From Desulfovibrionaceae bacterium (GTDB lineage Bacteria; Desulfobacterota; Desulfovibrionia; Desulfovibrionales; Desulfovibrionaceae), in contig JAQXLA010000015.1 in assembly GCA_029011315.1 (NCBI GenBank), forward strand, positions 41,752-105,751: a stretch of 64,000 nucleotides of DNA. The letters are read 5' to 3'. Positions within the stretch are counted from its first letter, which is position 1; each line of letters opens with the position of its first letter. The notes beneath the pieces are model-generated. The model was not told the DNA's origin. It did no database searches and was given only the letters and a program-made list of their open reading frames with translations. A program made the position numbers and the translations under genes. This document shows, in pieces, positions 34,888 through 44,318 of the stretch.

Positions 34888-35883
34888 CTAGAAAAGCAGT
34901 TGAAGTGCTGATGTCAAAGAAGCCATCATGAAAAGTACTGCAGCTGCGAAGCTGAACTTCTTTCTCATCGGATTTTCGCCTCTGGCAACAAAACTCCAAA
35001 GCAGAGCGGAAAGCACAAGAGGTCCAAATATGCCGCTAATGAGCCAGAGATTTCTTACAGAGACGGTTTGCAACGCACCTTGCATATACATTCTGATGCC
35101 AAGTCCGATACAAAGTACGCAGGCAATCCAGGCAGCCCATGAGGCAGTTTTTGCGCAGGCGGATGAAGCATAGGCGTAATAGTCCCGACCGTAGTCATCC
35201 TTGTTGCGGCGTATGGCGAACCAGAGCAGAGCTATACCCCCTGCAGAGGCCAGAGAAACAGGGATAAATGCCGCCAGTGCAATCCAGATTTCCGGAGCTA
35301 TGGCGATAGCGGCATTGCTCAGAGTCGGAGCGTTGATCTTTTCCGGAATTACGCCTCCGGCTGCTGTATAATTTGCAAGAAGAAATGCTGAACTTCCGGT
35401 AAACAGCAGGCATCCTCCAGAAAGAAAAAGAAGAAGAAGCTGAAAACCCTTCTGCTCTTTGAAACTTTTTTCAGCAATAGCCATAATCCAGACGAGCAGT
35501 ACAGCAGTCAATGCAAAAATCGCCAGAAAGAGGCAGACGGTCAACAGTGGAATGTTTTTTTGAGGATCAACGAGATAAATGGAAAACAGACCGGCTGTTC
35601 CCACAATCAGCCAAAGCCAGTTTGAGGTGTTACAAAGCTGAATCAGGTGCCTGGCGCATAAGCCGCGCATGGCTTTGCGTTGTTTCCCGCCGCATAGAAA
35701 GCCTGCGGTAATGGGCATCAGTCCCAGTGCCGCTAAAAACAGGAGAAGAATAAAAGCGAATGGAAGAATCTGAAGCCAGATTCCGGCGTCTTGAGAGAAG
35801 AAAATCCGCAGACTTTCGCCTATCCGGGCTGCCATTTGAGCAAGCCAGGATGACATTCTGTCTGCTGTTTCCACAGGATTCAT
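34888..35883 (-). CDS. Multi-pass membrane protein, unknown function
   Basis: A 331-residue protein with about eight hydrophobic segments, for example ILPFAFILLLFLAALGL, WLWLIVGTAGLFSIYLV and LLLLFLSGGCLLFTGSSAFL. I do not recognise the family. A few histidines and aromatic residues occur, but no clear haem-binding pair. GGAGG lies twelve bases before the ATG. It ends in its own terminator upstream of lon, so it is probably a single-gene unit. Confidence 0.75.
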   Translation of the reverse strand: MNPVETADRMSSWLAQMAARIGESLRIFFSQDAGIWLQILPFAFILLLFLAALGLMPITAGFLCGGKQRKAMRGLCARHLIQLCNTSNWLWLIVGTAGLFSIYLVDPQKNIPLLTVCLFLAIFALTAVLLVWIMAIAEKSFKEQKGFQLLLLFLSGGCLLFTGSSAFLLANYTAAGGVIPEKINAPTLSNAAIAIAPEIWIALAAFIPVSLASAGGIALLWFAIRRNKDDYGRDYYAYASSACAKTASWAAWIACVLCIGLGIRMYMQGALQTVSVRNLWLISGIFGPLVLSALLWSFVARGENPMRKKFSFAAAVLFMMASLTSALQLLF

Positions 35884-36203
35884 AAGGCGTGAGGTCCTCC
35901 ATACAAAAAGAAACTATCGGAAACAGGGTAAATCTTTTACGAAAGCACGACAATCTTTTTTTCAACTTTTTTACGTATGAAAATTTTGTGTTTGTTGCTT
36001 TTTGATTTTTTTGAATTCAAAGCTAGCTGCGATGGTATTGATAAAAAATTAACATAATTAATATAGATAATTTTAGATATAAAAAACTATACAATTACCC
36101 CCTCTCTACATAACAACAATCCACAATGAAACACCTTGACAAACTTCAAGGTGAACAGCACACGTTGAAGACATCAATAAAATTTTTAAATCAGGAAAAT
36201 GTC
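35884..36203. other. 320-base AT-rich divergent gap before mfd
   Basis: The gap between the membrane protein and mfd is very AT-rich in its centre (about 35980-36110). It should contain both promoters, but I could not choose a pair of elements with confidence. An inverted repeat near the mfd end is listed separately. No small gene with a ribosome binding site was found. Confidence 0.5.
36132..36153 (+). repeat. Inverted repeat in mfd leader
   Basis: CACCTTG and CAAGGTG, separated by eight bases, lie about 50 bases before the mfd start. No T-run follows. It could be an operator or leader hairpin. Confidence 0.4.
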
Positions 36204-39200
36204 ATGGCAGACTATGCCGAAGAAACGACACGTTATACAGATATTTTCAGCAAAATTCTGGCTGGCAAATCAGTCGTTTTGCGTACAGGCATTGCGAGTG
36301 CGGCAAAACTGGCTGCAGATCTCTCTCAGCATGAACGCAGCGTTGTCATTGTCGCAGCGAGTAGAGATGAGACTGTGCAAGTCGGCGAGCTTATCCGTCT
36401 TTTTTCTCCGGAGCTGTCCTCAGGGCAAAAGCAGCATGAATCCGGCAATGTCATTGTTTTTTCTCCTTTTTCAGACAAACGTCCTTCGATTGAAATCGAA
36501 TCCCGCCGTATGGCCGCATTGCATGCGGTGCGCTATGCGAGAAACTGTTGCGCTGTGCTTCCGGCTGAGTGGCTGCTTATTCGGCTTATGTCTGTTCATT
36601 TTTTTGATGACAGGACAGAATATTTTGAAAAAGGAAGTGAATGTTCCCCAGATTTACTGTTGGAGCAGGCTGTAGAATGGGGATATGTACGAACAAATAT
36701 GGTAAGCGGCGCAGGAGAAATCGCACGGCGCGGGGACATCGTTGATATTATGCCGCCTGGAAGCCTGTCTCCGGTGCGTTTGGAATTTTGGGGTGATACG
36801 CTGGAAAGCATTCGCATTTTCAATGCCGCGACGCAGCGTTCTGAGAAGGAGCTTCAGCATCTTCGAATGATTCCAATACGATCCTTTTCTCCGCAAAGTC
36901 GCAAGGTTGTGCATTTCTGGGAAAATATGGCGGCGCAAAATCGACTTACGGGCAATGAACTTTTTGCCTTGAAGAGTCTGTTGGAGAGAAATTCTTCTTT
37001 GCTGTTTCCGGGATGTTGTCATGAAACAACGTCTTTTATTGAAGACTGGGTGCCAAAAGATGCGATTTGGATTCTTCCGGAGGATACAGTCCTCCATGAA
37101 GCTCTGACACAGGCCAGAAACAAATTTGAAGCAATACTTGAAGGAGAAAATCGATCAGATCGTCAGCCGTCACGAATGGCGTTGCGCAGAGAAGAAGATG
37201 TCTCTGCGTTTGTGAGCGAAAGGACATCGGCGCGCATAGTTGCCTTTGATGTCGGTCAAACCGATAAATCTATGGAATTGAAAGAAGTGACGCTGCATCG
37301 GTTTGAGGATCTCTTTCCCTTGCCTGAAGATCGGGATAGACCTTGGAAGACTTTGATTGCCGGTCTTCGCCGTTGGCAGAAAGAAAATCTCCAGGTTATT
37401 CTGGCTTTTTCCTCTGCGCGCAGCCGGAGCAAATTTCTTGATATGGCTGCGCAGGAAAATATTGTCCTGCATGGAAGATACCGAAATGAGCGCGGCATTT
37501 TTGCCTTGGAAGCCTCATTGAGCGGAGGATGCCGTCTGATATGGAATAGAACGCTTATCCTTAATGAGCAGATGCTGCAGCCCAATCAGAACCGAGGAGG
37601 GACTCGGGCAGTCAGCGGAGCCTTTCGAGGATTGGACAGGCATGAAGATCTGCGCCCTGGTGATTTACTTGTGCATCGTGATTACGGCATCGGCCGCTTC
37701 TGCGGTCTTCAGCATATGACACTGGGAGGTATTCCGAATGATTTCCTTGTGTTATCTTATAGCGGTGATGACAGACTGTATCTTCCTGCAGACAGAATGA
37801 ATTTGATCCAAAAGTTTAAAGGCGGCAGTGATGCGGAAGCAGAACTGGATAAGCTGGGAGGATCATCCTGGCAGGCTGGCCGTGACAAAGCGAAAAAAGC
37901 CATTGAGAAAATCGCGGAAGACCTGGTGGAAATGTATGCCTGGCGCAAGGCTGGAAAGGGATTTTCATACGGTCCTATTGGAGATCTATACAGGGAATTT
38001 GAAGCTTCTTTCGTCTTTGAGGAAACTCCTGATCAGGCCAGAGCCATTCAAGATGTTCTTACAGATATGGAAAAGCCGCAGCCTATGGATCGCCTTGTAT
38101 GCGGAGATGTGGGATTTGGCAAAACTGAGGTTGCCATGAGGGCTGCGTTCAGAGCTGCGTCAGAGGGACGTCAGGTCGTTCTTCTTTGTCCGACTACCGT
38201 ACTTGCCGAGCAGCATTATCGAACGTTTCGATCAAGAATGTCTGGTTTTGCTGTAGAAGTCGGAGTGCTAAGCCGGTTTATTTCTCCTGTAAAACAGAAA
38301 GAGGTCCTTCGTAATGTAGCTCACGGAAAAATTGACGTGCTCATCGGTACGCATCGGCTTCTTTCAGACGATGTTTCCATTCCGAATCTTGGACTGCTGA
38401 TTCTGGACGAAGAACAGCGCTTCGGGGTGCGTCATAAAGAACGTCTGAAGCAGATACGGCGCGGCGTGGATGTTCTGACTTTGTCTGCAACGCCTATTCC
38501 GCGGACTTTGCAGCTTTCCATGTCTGGTGTACGGGAGCTTTCCGTGATTGAAACGGCTCCGCCCGAACGCAAGCCTGTTGCGACGGCTGTCATGGAACGT
38601 AATGAATCTGATCTCAGATCCGTTGTCCAACGCGAACTCCAGAGAGGAGGACAGATCTTTTGGGTATACAATCGGGTCAGAGGCATTGAAGCGGAAGCGG
38701 ATTATGTACGGAAACTGGCTCCGGATGCAAAAATCGGCATTGCGCATGGACAGCTGACCGAGAAACAGCTCGATGATACCATGCATGCCTTCTGGGCTGG
38801 AGATCTTGATATCCTGGTTTGTACGGCAATCGTGGAATCCGGGCTTGATTTTCCTAAAGCCAATACATTGATAGTCGATCAGGCTCAGATGTTCGGTCTT
38901 GGTCAGCTTTATCAGCTTCGGGGCAGAGTCGGGCGATCGGATGTGCAGGCGTTTGCCTGTTTTATCGTCCCGGATTTAAAGCGAATGCCGCAGGATACCA
39001 GGGAACGGTTGCGCATTATTTTGGATCTTGACTATCTGGGAGCAGGATTTCAGGTTGCTATGGAAGATCTGCGGCTCCGCGGGGCGGGCAATATTCTTGG
39101 AGAAAGTCAGACTGGACATATGAACCGTATCGGCCTCGATATGTATCTTGAATTGCTGGAACAGGCTGTTGTTAAACTGAAAACGGGGAATAATACATTG

Positions 39201-39668
39201 CAGCTTGAACCGGAGATTCAACTGAAGGTTTCGGCCTTTATTCCAGAATCTTATATAGAAGATGGGAGAGAGCGCCTTCGCTGGTATCGACGTCTTGCCA
39301 CGGCTGGAAGTGCTGCAGATCGGGAAGAGGCCGTGTTGGAATTGAAGGATCGATTTGGAGCTGTGCCGCTGGAAACAGAAACCTTGCTTGCCGTAACGGC
39401 CTTAAAAAAAACTTTGTCCAGCTTGGGAGTCGAAAAAGCGGAAGTCGGTCAAAAATTTGTCCGTTTGGACTGGGGAAATCGGAAATCTTCAGTTTCTGCG
39501 GCAGCAATGCTTCGTTTTCTGGATGCAAATCGTTGCCGAATTCGACTCCTTCCTCCTTCCGGAATGGAAGTTTGTGCATCATCAGATCGAAATAATATCG
39601 CCGAACAGCTTGATGAGATTCGTTTTTTGCTGGAAGAGCAGCTATTGGGTGATACTATAGTAGAATGA
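36204..39668 (+). CDS. mfd: Transcription-repair coupling factor
   Basis: A 1154-residue Mfd, which removes stalled RNA polymerase and recruits UvrA. The order is normal: UvrB-like N-terminus, RNA-polymerase-interacting region (LRPGDLLVHRDYGIGRF), then translocase with VCGDVGFGKTEVAMRAAF, DEEQRFG, LSATPIPRTLQLS and RGRVGRSDVQAFA, and the C-terminal TRCF domain. The start MADYAEETTR has AGGA nine bases upstream; an ATG 26 codons earlier lacks a site. Confidence 0.96.
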   Translation: MADYAEETTRYTDIFSKILAGKSVVLRTGIASAAKLAADLSQHERSVVIVAASRDETVQVGELIRLFSPELSSGQKQHESGNVIVFSPFSDKRPSIEIESRRMAALHAVRYARNCCAVLPAEWLLIRLMSVHFFDDRTEYFEKGSECSPDLLLEQAVEWGYVRTNMVSGAGEIARRGDIVDIMPPGSLSPVRLEFWGDTLESIRIFNAATQRSEKELQHLRMIPIRSFSPQSRKVVHFWENMAAQNRLTGNELFALKSLLERNSSLLFPGCCHETTSFIEDWVPKDAIWILPEDTVLHEALTQARNKFEAILEGENRSDRQPSRMALRREEDVSAFVSERTSARIVAFDVGQTDKSMELKEVTLHRFEDLFPLPEDRDRPWKTLIAGLRRWQKENLQVILAFSSARSRSKFLDMAAQENIVLHGRYRNERGIFALEASLSGGCRLIWNRTLILNEQMLQPNQNRGGTRAVSGAFRGLDRHEDLRPGDLLVHRDYGIGRFCGLQHMTLGGIPNDFLVLSYSGDDRLYLPADRMNLIQKFKGGSDAEAELDKLGGSSWQAGRDKAKKAIEKIAEDLVEMYAWRKAGKGFSYGPIGDLYREFEASFVFEETPDQARAIQDVLTDMEKPQPMDRLVCGDVGFGKTEVAMRAAFRAASEGRQVVLLCPTTVLAEQHYRTFRSRMSGFAVEVGVLSRFISPVKQKEVLRNVAHGKIDVLIGTHRLLSDDVSIPNLGLLILDEEQRFGVRHKERLKQIRRGVDVLTLSATPIPRTLQLSMSGVRELSVIETAPPERKPVATAVMERNESDLRSVVQRELQRGGQIFWVYNRVRGIEAEADYVRKLAPDAKIGIAHGQLTEKQLDDTMHAFWAGDLDILVCTAIVESGLDFPKANTLIVDQAQMFGLGQLYQLRGRVGRSDVQAFACFIVPDLKRMPQDTRERLRIILDLDYLGAGFQVAMEDLRLRGAGNILGESQTGHMNRIGLDMYLELLEQAVVKLKTGNNTLQLEPEIQLKVSAFIPESYIEDGRERLRWYRRLATAGSAADREEAVLELKDRFGAVPLETETLLAVTALKKTLSSLGVEKAEVGQKFVRLDWGNRKSSVSAAAMLRFLDANRCRIRLLPPSGMEVCASSDRNNIAEQLDEIRFLLEEQLLGDTIVE

Positions 39669-39793
39669 ATGCCGTTTAAAGACGAGGTATGTGGATGTCT
39701 GGTTCCGCGGCTTCTTGCAAAACACGTGAAAACAGGCTAAACAGATTCCTTATTGAAAGTATTGGCAATAGGTTAATAGAAGGAGATTCTCTT

Positions 39794-40720
39794 GTGAAGA
39801 TCCGTCATTATATCTGTTCTCTGTTTTTTTGTCTGTTGCCTTTTCAGGCAGACGCGGCTTTAAATGAGATCGTTGCCGTCGTAAATGGCGAAATGATCTC
39901 GTCTTTTGATTTGGAAAGGGAAGTTGCTCCGGAAATGCTGCGTCTCGGTATGGATCCGAAAAAGAAAGGCTACGATGAAGCTTTTGATCGGATTTCCCGT
40001 ATGACGCTTGATCGGATGATTAACAGTATGGTGATGACTCAGGAAGCCAAACGACAGAATATTTCTGTATCAGAAGATGAAGTTCAAGCAGGACTTCAAG
40101 TTTTTATGCAGAGATCGCGTCTGACCCCTGAAGAATTTCGCAAACAGCTGAAAGCTCAGCGTATTACAGAAGAGCAGTTTCGAGAGCGTATTCGTGAGAA
40201 AATTCTTCAGGAACGATTGCTGATGCACAATGTGGGCATGCGGGTTGTCGTGACAAAAGATGAGATCGAAGCGTATTATAATGCACATCGCGGTGCTTTT
40301 TCCCGTCGTGAAAACGTCCATTGCGCACTGATAGTCTATCCTCCTTCTGTACAGGCTGAACAATGGGCAGGCAAGATCCGTTCGGGAAAAATCTCGTTTG
40401 AAAAGGCTGTGCGGGAAATTTCTGTTGGGCCGCGTACTGAAGTCGGTGGGGATATCGGTACTGTAGCCAGAAAGGATCTCGATCCTTCTTGGCAAAACAG
40501 GCTGATGTCGATGAACCCCGGAGATGTCTCGCCTATTTTTGAACTTCGCGGACTCAAGGCGCAGATTAAGCTTCTCGATTTTTCCGGAGAATCGGATATG
40601 ACCCTTGAAGAGGCGTCTCCTCAGATTGAAGCGATCTTAAGAGAACCGAAAATTCAGGAACGGATGAAGGATTTTGTCGAATCGGTTCGCAAGAAAGCTG
40701 TTGTAGACAGACGGCTTTAA
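39794..40720 (+). CDS. SurA-like periplasmic peptidyl-prolyl isomerase
   Basis: A 308-residue exported chaperone. With a GTG start it has a signal peptide, KIRHYICSLFFCLLPFQADA, cleaved before ALNEIV. The SurA N-domain (VAVVNGEMISSFDLE, then QRITEEQFRERIREKILQERL) is followed by one parvulin-like domain (ALIVYPPSV to GDVSPIFELRGL). AAGGAG lies eight bases before the GTG, and a frame extending 35 codons upstream has no signal. It probably assists outer-membrane protein folding. Confidence 0.86.
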   Translation: MKIRHYICSLFFCLLPFQADAALNEIVAVVNGEMISSFDLEREVAPEMLRLGMDPKKKGYDEAFDRISRMTLDRMINSMVMTQEAKRQNISVSEDEVQAGLQVFMQRSRLTPEEFRKQLKAQRITEEQFRERIREKILQERLLMHNVGMRVVVTKDEIEAYYNAHRGAFSRRENVHCALIVYPPSVQAEQWAGKIRSGKISFEKAVREISVGPRTEVGGDIGTVARKDLDPSWQNRLMSMNPGDVSPIFELRGLKAQIKLLDFSGESDMTLEEASPQIEAILREPKIQERMKDFVESVRKKAVVDRRL

Positions 40721-40743
40721 CCTTGATGAAAAGCGGTGATAGC

Positions 40744-41592
40744 ATGGATTTCATCGAATACGGTTCGTTACTTCAAGAAAGGCGTCAGGCTTTAAAGCTT
40801 TCTCTGGATGAGGTCTCATCGCATCTGAAATTGACGAAGAGCCTACTCCAGAGCATTGAATCCGGAGAAGTGTCGCATAGTACAAGCCCTGTATATTTGC
40901 GGGGATTTATTCGATCATACGCCTGTTACCTTCAGATTGATGATGAAATAACTCGGGTATTTCTTGATGAATATTTCCCCTTGGAGCAGACAGGAGAAAT
41001 GACTATTGTGGTGCCTCCGCCAACATGGCATATCGGTTTTCGGTTTGCTGTCTTACGGATCCTACCCTCAGTTCTGGTATGTTCTTTATGCATCTGTATT
41101 GGATGGTATGCTGTATCATCCGGAATATTGGATCGCATCATTGACAGAACTCAGCCTCAGGAGGTGAGGCTGTTGCCAGAGGAACAGCCTAAACCCGGTA
41201 CGTCTGGTTTAGGCTCTGCTGAATCCGTGCGTCTGCTGCCTCCGGAAACGCATCGTCAACAGACTGATGATGCGCGACACCTGATTCCTGAAGCGAAGGC
41301 AACAACGGCGCAGAACAGAATCGCTATTCCCGTTGCTTCCATGCCTCATGTCGTTGTCTTGACCGCAATGGCTGATTGCTGGTTTCTCTCTCAGGCCGAC
41401 GGTGTTCGAACGGAAAAAATGATGCATGCCGGCGAAGTGCTGGAGCTGCCTTTCAAGAACAAGTTGGTTTTGCGTCTCGGCAATGCGGATGGCGTACGCG
41501 TCGAATATGACGGCGTTGAACAGCATCTTGATACGGGAAAGAGCGGAAGGCGCGTCCGGACGATGCAGTTTCCTCCAGATGTTCAGCAATAG
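40744..41592 (+). CDS. RodZ-like HTH membrane protein
   Basis: A 282-residue protein with an N-terminal helix-turn-helix (SLLQERRQALKLSLDEVSSHLKLT), then YLRGFIRSYACYL, a single membrane segment near residues 97-120, and a C-terminal DUF4115-type beta domain (ADCWFLSQADGV to LRLGNADGVRVEY). This is the RodZ layout tied to cell shape. The first possible start lies 21 bases earlier without a good site. recO begins inside its 3' end. Confidence 0.82.
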   Translation: MDFIEYGSLLQERRQALKLSLDEVSSHLKLTKSLLQSIESGEVSHSTSPVYLRGFIRSYACYLQIDDEITRVFLDEYFPLEQTGEMTIVVPPPTWHIGFRFAVLRILPSVLVCSLCICIGWYAVSSGILDRIIDRTQPQEVRLLPEEQPKPGTSGLGSAESVRLLPPETHRQQTDDARHLIPEAKATTAQNRIAIPVASMPHVVVLTAMADCWFLSQADGVRTEKMMHAGEVLELPFKNKLVLRLGNADGVRVEYDGVEQHLDTGKSGRRVRTMQFPPDVQQ

Positions 41593-42352
41593 ATTTTTCT
41601 GGACCGATACGGGCATCGTGCTTCGTGCCATGCTGTTTCGGGAGTCTGATGTCCGTCTGCGTTTGCTGACACGAAATCACGGTATTGTAACCGCCTATGC
41701 TTTTGGAGGCAGAAAAAGCCGGAGAAGATTTTGCGGCTGTCTGGATTTCTGCAATGAACTGTGTTTTACCGTTCAATATTCTTCAGTCAGGCGCTATCTT
41801 TCTATGCAGGAAGCGAGATTGATTTCCGGTTCATCACGCATGAGAGTAAACCGCAGTGCTTTGGGCATGATGGTGAACTGCATGAAATTTATTGAAGCTG
41901 CAGGCGTGCCAGATGAAAACCGTGAAGAAGCTTATGCCATCGTCCATGGAATACGCTGTGTTCTGGAAGGGACGAGAATGGTGGACAGTCGAATGCTTCC
42001 AGAGCTGTTTCGCTTACGCATCGCTACCATGCATGGCTTTATTCCGTCTTTTTCTGCCTGTTCCGTCTGTTCAGGATCTGTTTTTGACGGCGCCTTTCTT
42101 TCTGTTTCTGACGGAAGCCTGATTTGTTTGAATTGTGCGCATCGAATGCAGGGCGGAGATCGACTGAAATTGAGCGGGGAGACTGTGAGAGCCTTGAATG
42201 CCGTCCAGTTGGAATTGCCGCAGCAATGGCCTGTGTTCACGGATGCAAAGCTTGCTGATTTTCAGATACGGGAATGTTTTCAAGCTTCGGACAGGCTTGT
42301 GCGCTATCATTTGGGCATTGTCTGGGAAAACGGAGCCTTTCAGCGATATTGA
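41579..42352 (+). CDS. recO: DNA repair protein RecO
   Basis: A 257-residue RecO, which loads RecA with RecR. The N-terminal OB fold begins FWTDTGIVLRAMLFRESDVRLRLLTRNHG. The C-terminal half has CSVCSGSVFDGAFLSVSDG and CLNCAHR, a four-cysteine zinc site. It overlaps the 3' end of the RodZ-like gene by 14 bases. No good ribosome site precedes the ATG, so translation may be coupled to the gene before. Confidence 0.88.
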   Translation: MFSNRFFWTDTGIVLRAMLFRESDVRLRLLTRNHGIVTAYAFGGRKSRRRFCGCLDFCNELCFTVQYSSVRRYLSMQEARLISGSSRMRVNRSALGMMVNCMKFIEAAGVPDENREEAYAIVHGIRCVLEGTRMVDSRMLPELFRLRIATMHGFIPSFSACSVCSGSVFDGAFLSVSDGSLICLNCAHRMQGGDRLKLSGETVRALNAVQLELPQQWPVFTDAKLADFQIRECFQASDRLVRYHLGIVWENGAFQRY

Positions 42353-42387
42353 AAAGTTTTTTTAATTTTTATGTGGAGCGGAGATCC

Positions 42388-42948
42388 ATGCGGCTTATTT
42401 CTGGTGCCCTTGGCGGGCGAATTCTCAAAACAGCAGAGGGAGAAGGATATCGTCCTGCTACCGCAAAAGTACGGGGAGCCATTTTTTCCATGCTCGAATC
42501 ACGCGGTATGGTTTGGAACGGATCCCGAATACTGGATTTGTTCGCAGGCAGCGGAAGCTTGGCCTTTGAGGCGTTGAGCCGTGGTGCGGAAGAAGCCAGT
42601 ATGGTAGAACTCGCCGATTTGGCGATTCTCTGTTTGGAGCAGAATGCGTCTTCTCTTGGTGTTCAGAATCGATGTCGCATCATTCAGACAGATGTGAGGC
42701 GTTTTCTTCGCGGCAGGGTGCGTCAGTATGACGTTATTTTTGTAGATCCGCCATATGGTAAGGATCTCCTCAAGCCGACGTTTCAATCGCTTGTCAGAAA
42801 TGATTGGCTCATGCCCGGAGGATTTCTTATTGCAGAGCTTGAGTCTGTGCTGAATTACGTACCGCAGAATAGCGGAGGGCTTGAACCCGTAATCGACAGA
42901 TTGTACGGACAGACGAGAATTATTATATGGGAAAAGAAGAACGCATAG
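42388..42948 (+). CDS. rsmD: 16S rRNA (guanine966-N2)-methyltransferase
   Basis: A 186-residue RsmD. Family landmarks are MRLISGALGGRIL, YRPATAKVRGAIFSML, the SAM loop LDLFAGSGSLAFEALSRG and the catalytic VDPPYGKD. The start has GCGGAG upstream. Its 3' end overlaps coaD by 22 bases, the common rsmD-coaD pair. Confidence 0.95.
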   Translation: MRLISGALGGRILKTAEGEGYRPATAKVRGAIFSMLESRGMVWNGSRILDLFAGSGSLAFEALSRGAEEASMVELADLAILCLEQNASSLGVQNRCRIIQTDVRRFLRGRVRQYDVIFVDPPYGKDLLKPTFQSLVRNDWLMPGGFLIAELESVLNYVPQNSGGLEPVIDRLYGQTRIIIWEKKNA

Positions 42949-43442
42949 CGATTTATCCCGGTACTTTCGATCCTCTGACCAATGGCCATGCCAGCATTGT
43001 GCGGCGCGGTCTTCAACTATTTGATAAAGTTATCCTTGCCGTTGCATCTGATACGCCGAAGACAACATTGTTTTCTCTGGATGAACGGGTTTCCATGGCA
43101 AAAGAAGCGTTTAAAAACGAACCTGAAATTTGCATAGAGCCTTTTCGCGGATTATTAGTTGACTACGCCAGAGAACGGGGCGCCTGCGCTTTATTGCGCG
43201 GATTGCGTGCAGTATCTGATTTTGAATATGAATTTCAAAGTGCCTTAATGAACCGCAGGCTGAATGCGGATTTGGAAACGGTCTTTCTTATGTCTGATTA
43301 TCGCTGGCTGTATATCAGCTCTACGGTCATTCGGACTGTGGCGGAACTTGGAGGGGAAGTTGAAGGCCTTGTTCCGGAACCTGTTGTGCGCAGACTGCGT
43401 GAAAAATATCCGAAATTTGCCGAAAAAGGTATAAATGCGTAG
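42927..43442 (+). CDS. coaD: Phosphopantetheine adenylyltransferase
   Basis: A 171-residue enzyme that makes dephospho-CoA from phosphopantetheine. The nucleotidyl-transfer motif TNGH sits at residues 18-21 in YPGTFDPLTNGH, and ISSTVIR marks the second motif. The LLRGLRAVSDFEYEFQ block is typical. Overlap with rsmD suggests co-translation. Confidence 0.96.
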   Translation: MGKEERIAIYPGTFDPLTNGHASIVRRGLQLFDKVILAVASDTPKTTLFSLDERVSMAKEAFKNEPEICIEPFRGLLVDYARERGACALLRGLRAVSDFEYEFQSALMNRRLNADLETVFLMSDYRWLYISSTVIRTVAELGGEVEGLVPEPVVRRLREKYPKFAEKGINA

Positions 43443-43600
43443 ACTGATTGTCGCATAAGCAGGGTATGTTTGAATTTTTCTTGCCTTTTTCATGTTCTTT
43501 CTTCAGAGTAGTGTGCTACGGTGTGTTTCATGCTGTGGGCAATGTTCTGCAGGGAACTTAGAGTTCAACATGTTTTATATTAAGGAGTACAGATAAATTC

Positions 43601-44293
43601 ATGGCGGAACTTCAACCGAAAGTGACAAGACTGGAGCCGCAACCGGAAATTGCCCGGGAAATTCAGGCTGAAGTGGCGGACGAAGCAACTCCACTGTTCA
43701 GTTTCGTGCTGCGTCATGCCCGCGTAATTGCTGGAGGACTTGTACTGACAGTCGCTGGATTTAGCGCCGCCGGAATTTGGCATTGGTACGACGGTAGGAA
43801 GATTCAGCAGGCAGAGATTGAAATTGGCAGAATTTTAATTCTTGAAGATGATGCCAGTAGACTTGAAAGACTTGAGCAGCTTTTATCTTCGGTACCTTCC
43901 TCTTTGCGTATTGGTTTGTTGCTCGAAGCTGCAGGATCTGCTGTTCGCTCTGGCAAAACAGAACGAGCTGCGGAACTGTACGGCATGGTACAAGATGCAG
44001 ATCCACGCGGAGCAGCAGGTATGTCTGCCGGCTTGACCCGCACAGATTTGCTCCGAGCTCTCGGACGGTCTCAGGAAGCATTTTTGCTGTTGAAAGCCCT
44101 GTCTGAGATTGTTCCAGCCGATCGCAGAGCATCAGTTCGGGCTTCGCTTGCCGCCTGTGCTGAGGAATGCGGCAGAGATGCTGAAGCCCTTGAAATTTAT
44201 ACGGCACTTGCGTCTGATCCGAAACTTCAGGACTCCGCATTTCTGCAGTCTCGCATTACGGCGTTGACGCAAAAGCTGTCCAGCCTCAGATAA
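43601..44293 (+). CDS. Membrane-anchored TPR protein (YfgM-like)
   Basis: A 230-residue protein with a cytoplasmic N-terminal tail of about 40 residues, one membrane segment (VIAGGLVLTVAGFSAAGIW) and a periplasmic helical part with tetratricopeptide character (KTERAAELYGMVQDADP, EECGRDAEALEIYTALASDP). It resembles YfgM, which binds the SecYEG translocon and periplasmic chaperones, but similarity is general. AAGGAG lies 13 bases upstream of the ATG. Confidence 0.68.
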   Translation: MAELQPKVTRLEPQPEIAREIQAEVADEATPLFSFVLRHARVIAGGLVLTVAGFSAAGIWHWYDGRKIQQAEIEIGRILILEDDASRLERLEQLLSSVPSSLRIGLLLEAAGSAVRSGKTERAAELYGMVQDADPRGAAGMSAGLTRTDLLRALGRSQEAFLLLKALSEIVPADRRASVRASLAACAEECGRDAEALEIYTALASDPKLQDSAFLQSRITALTQKLSSLR

Positions 44294-44318
44294 AAACTTT
44301 TTATGGAGCTGTTTGTGC

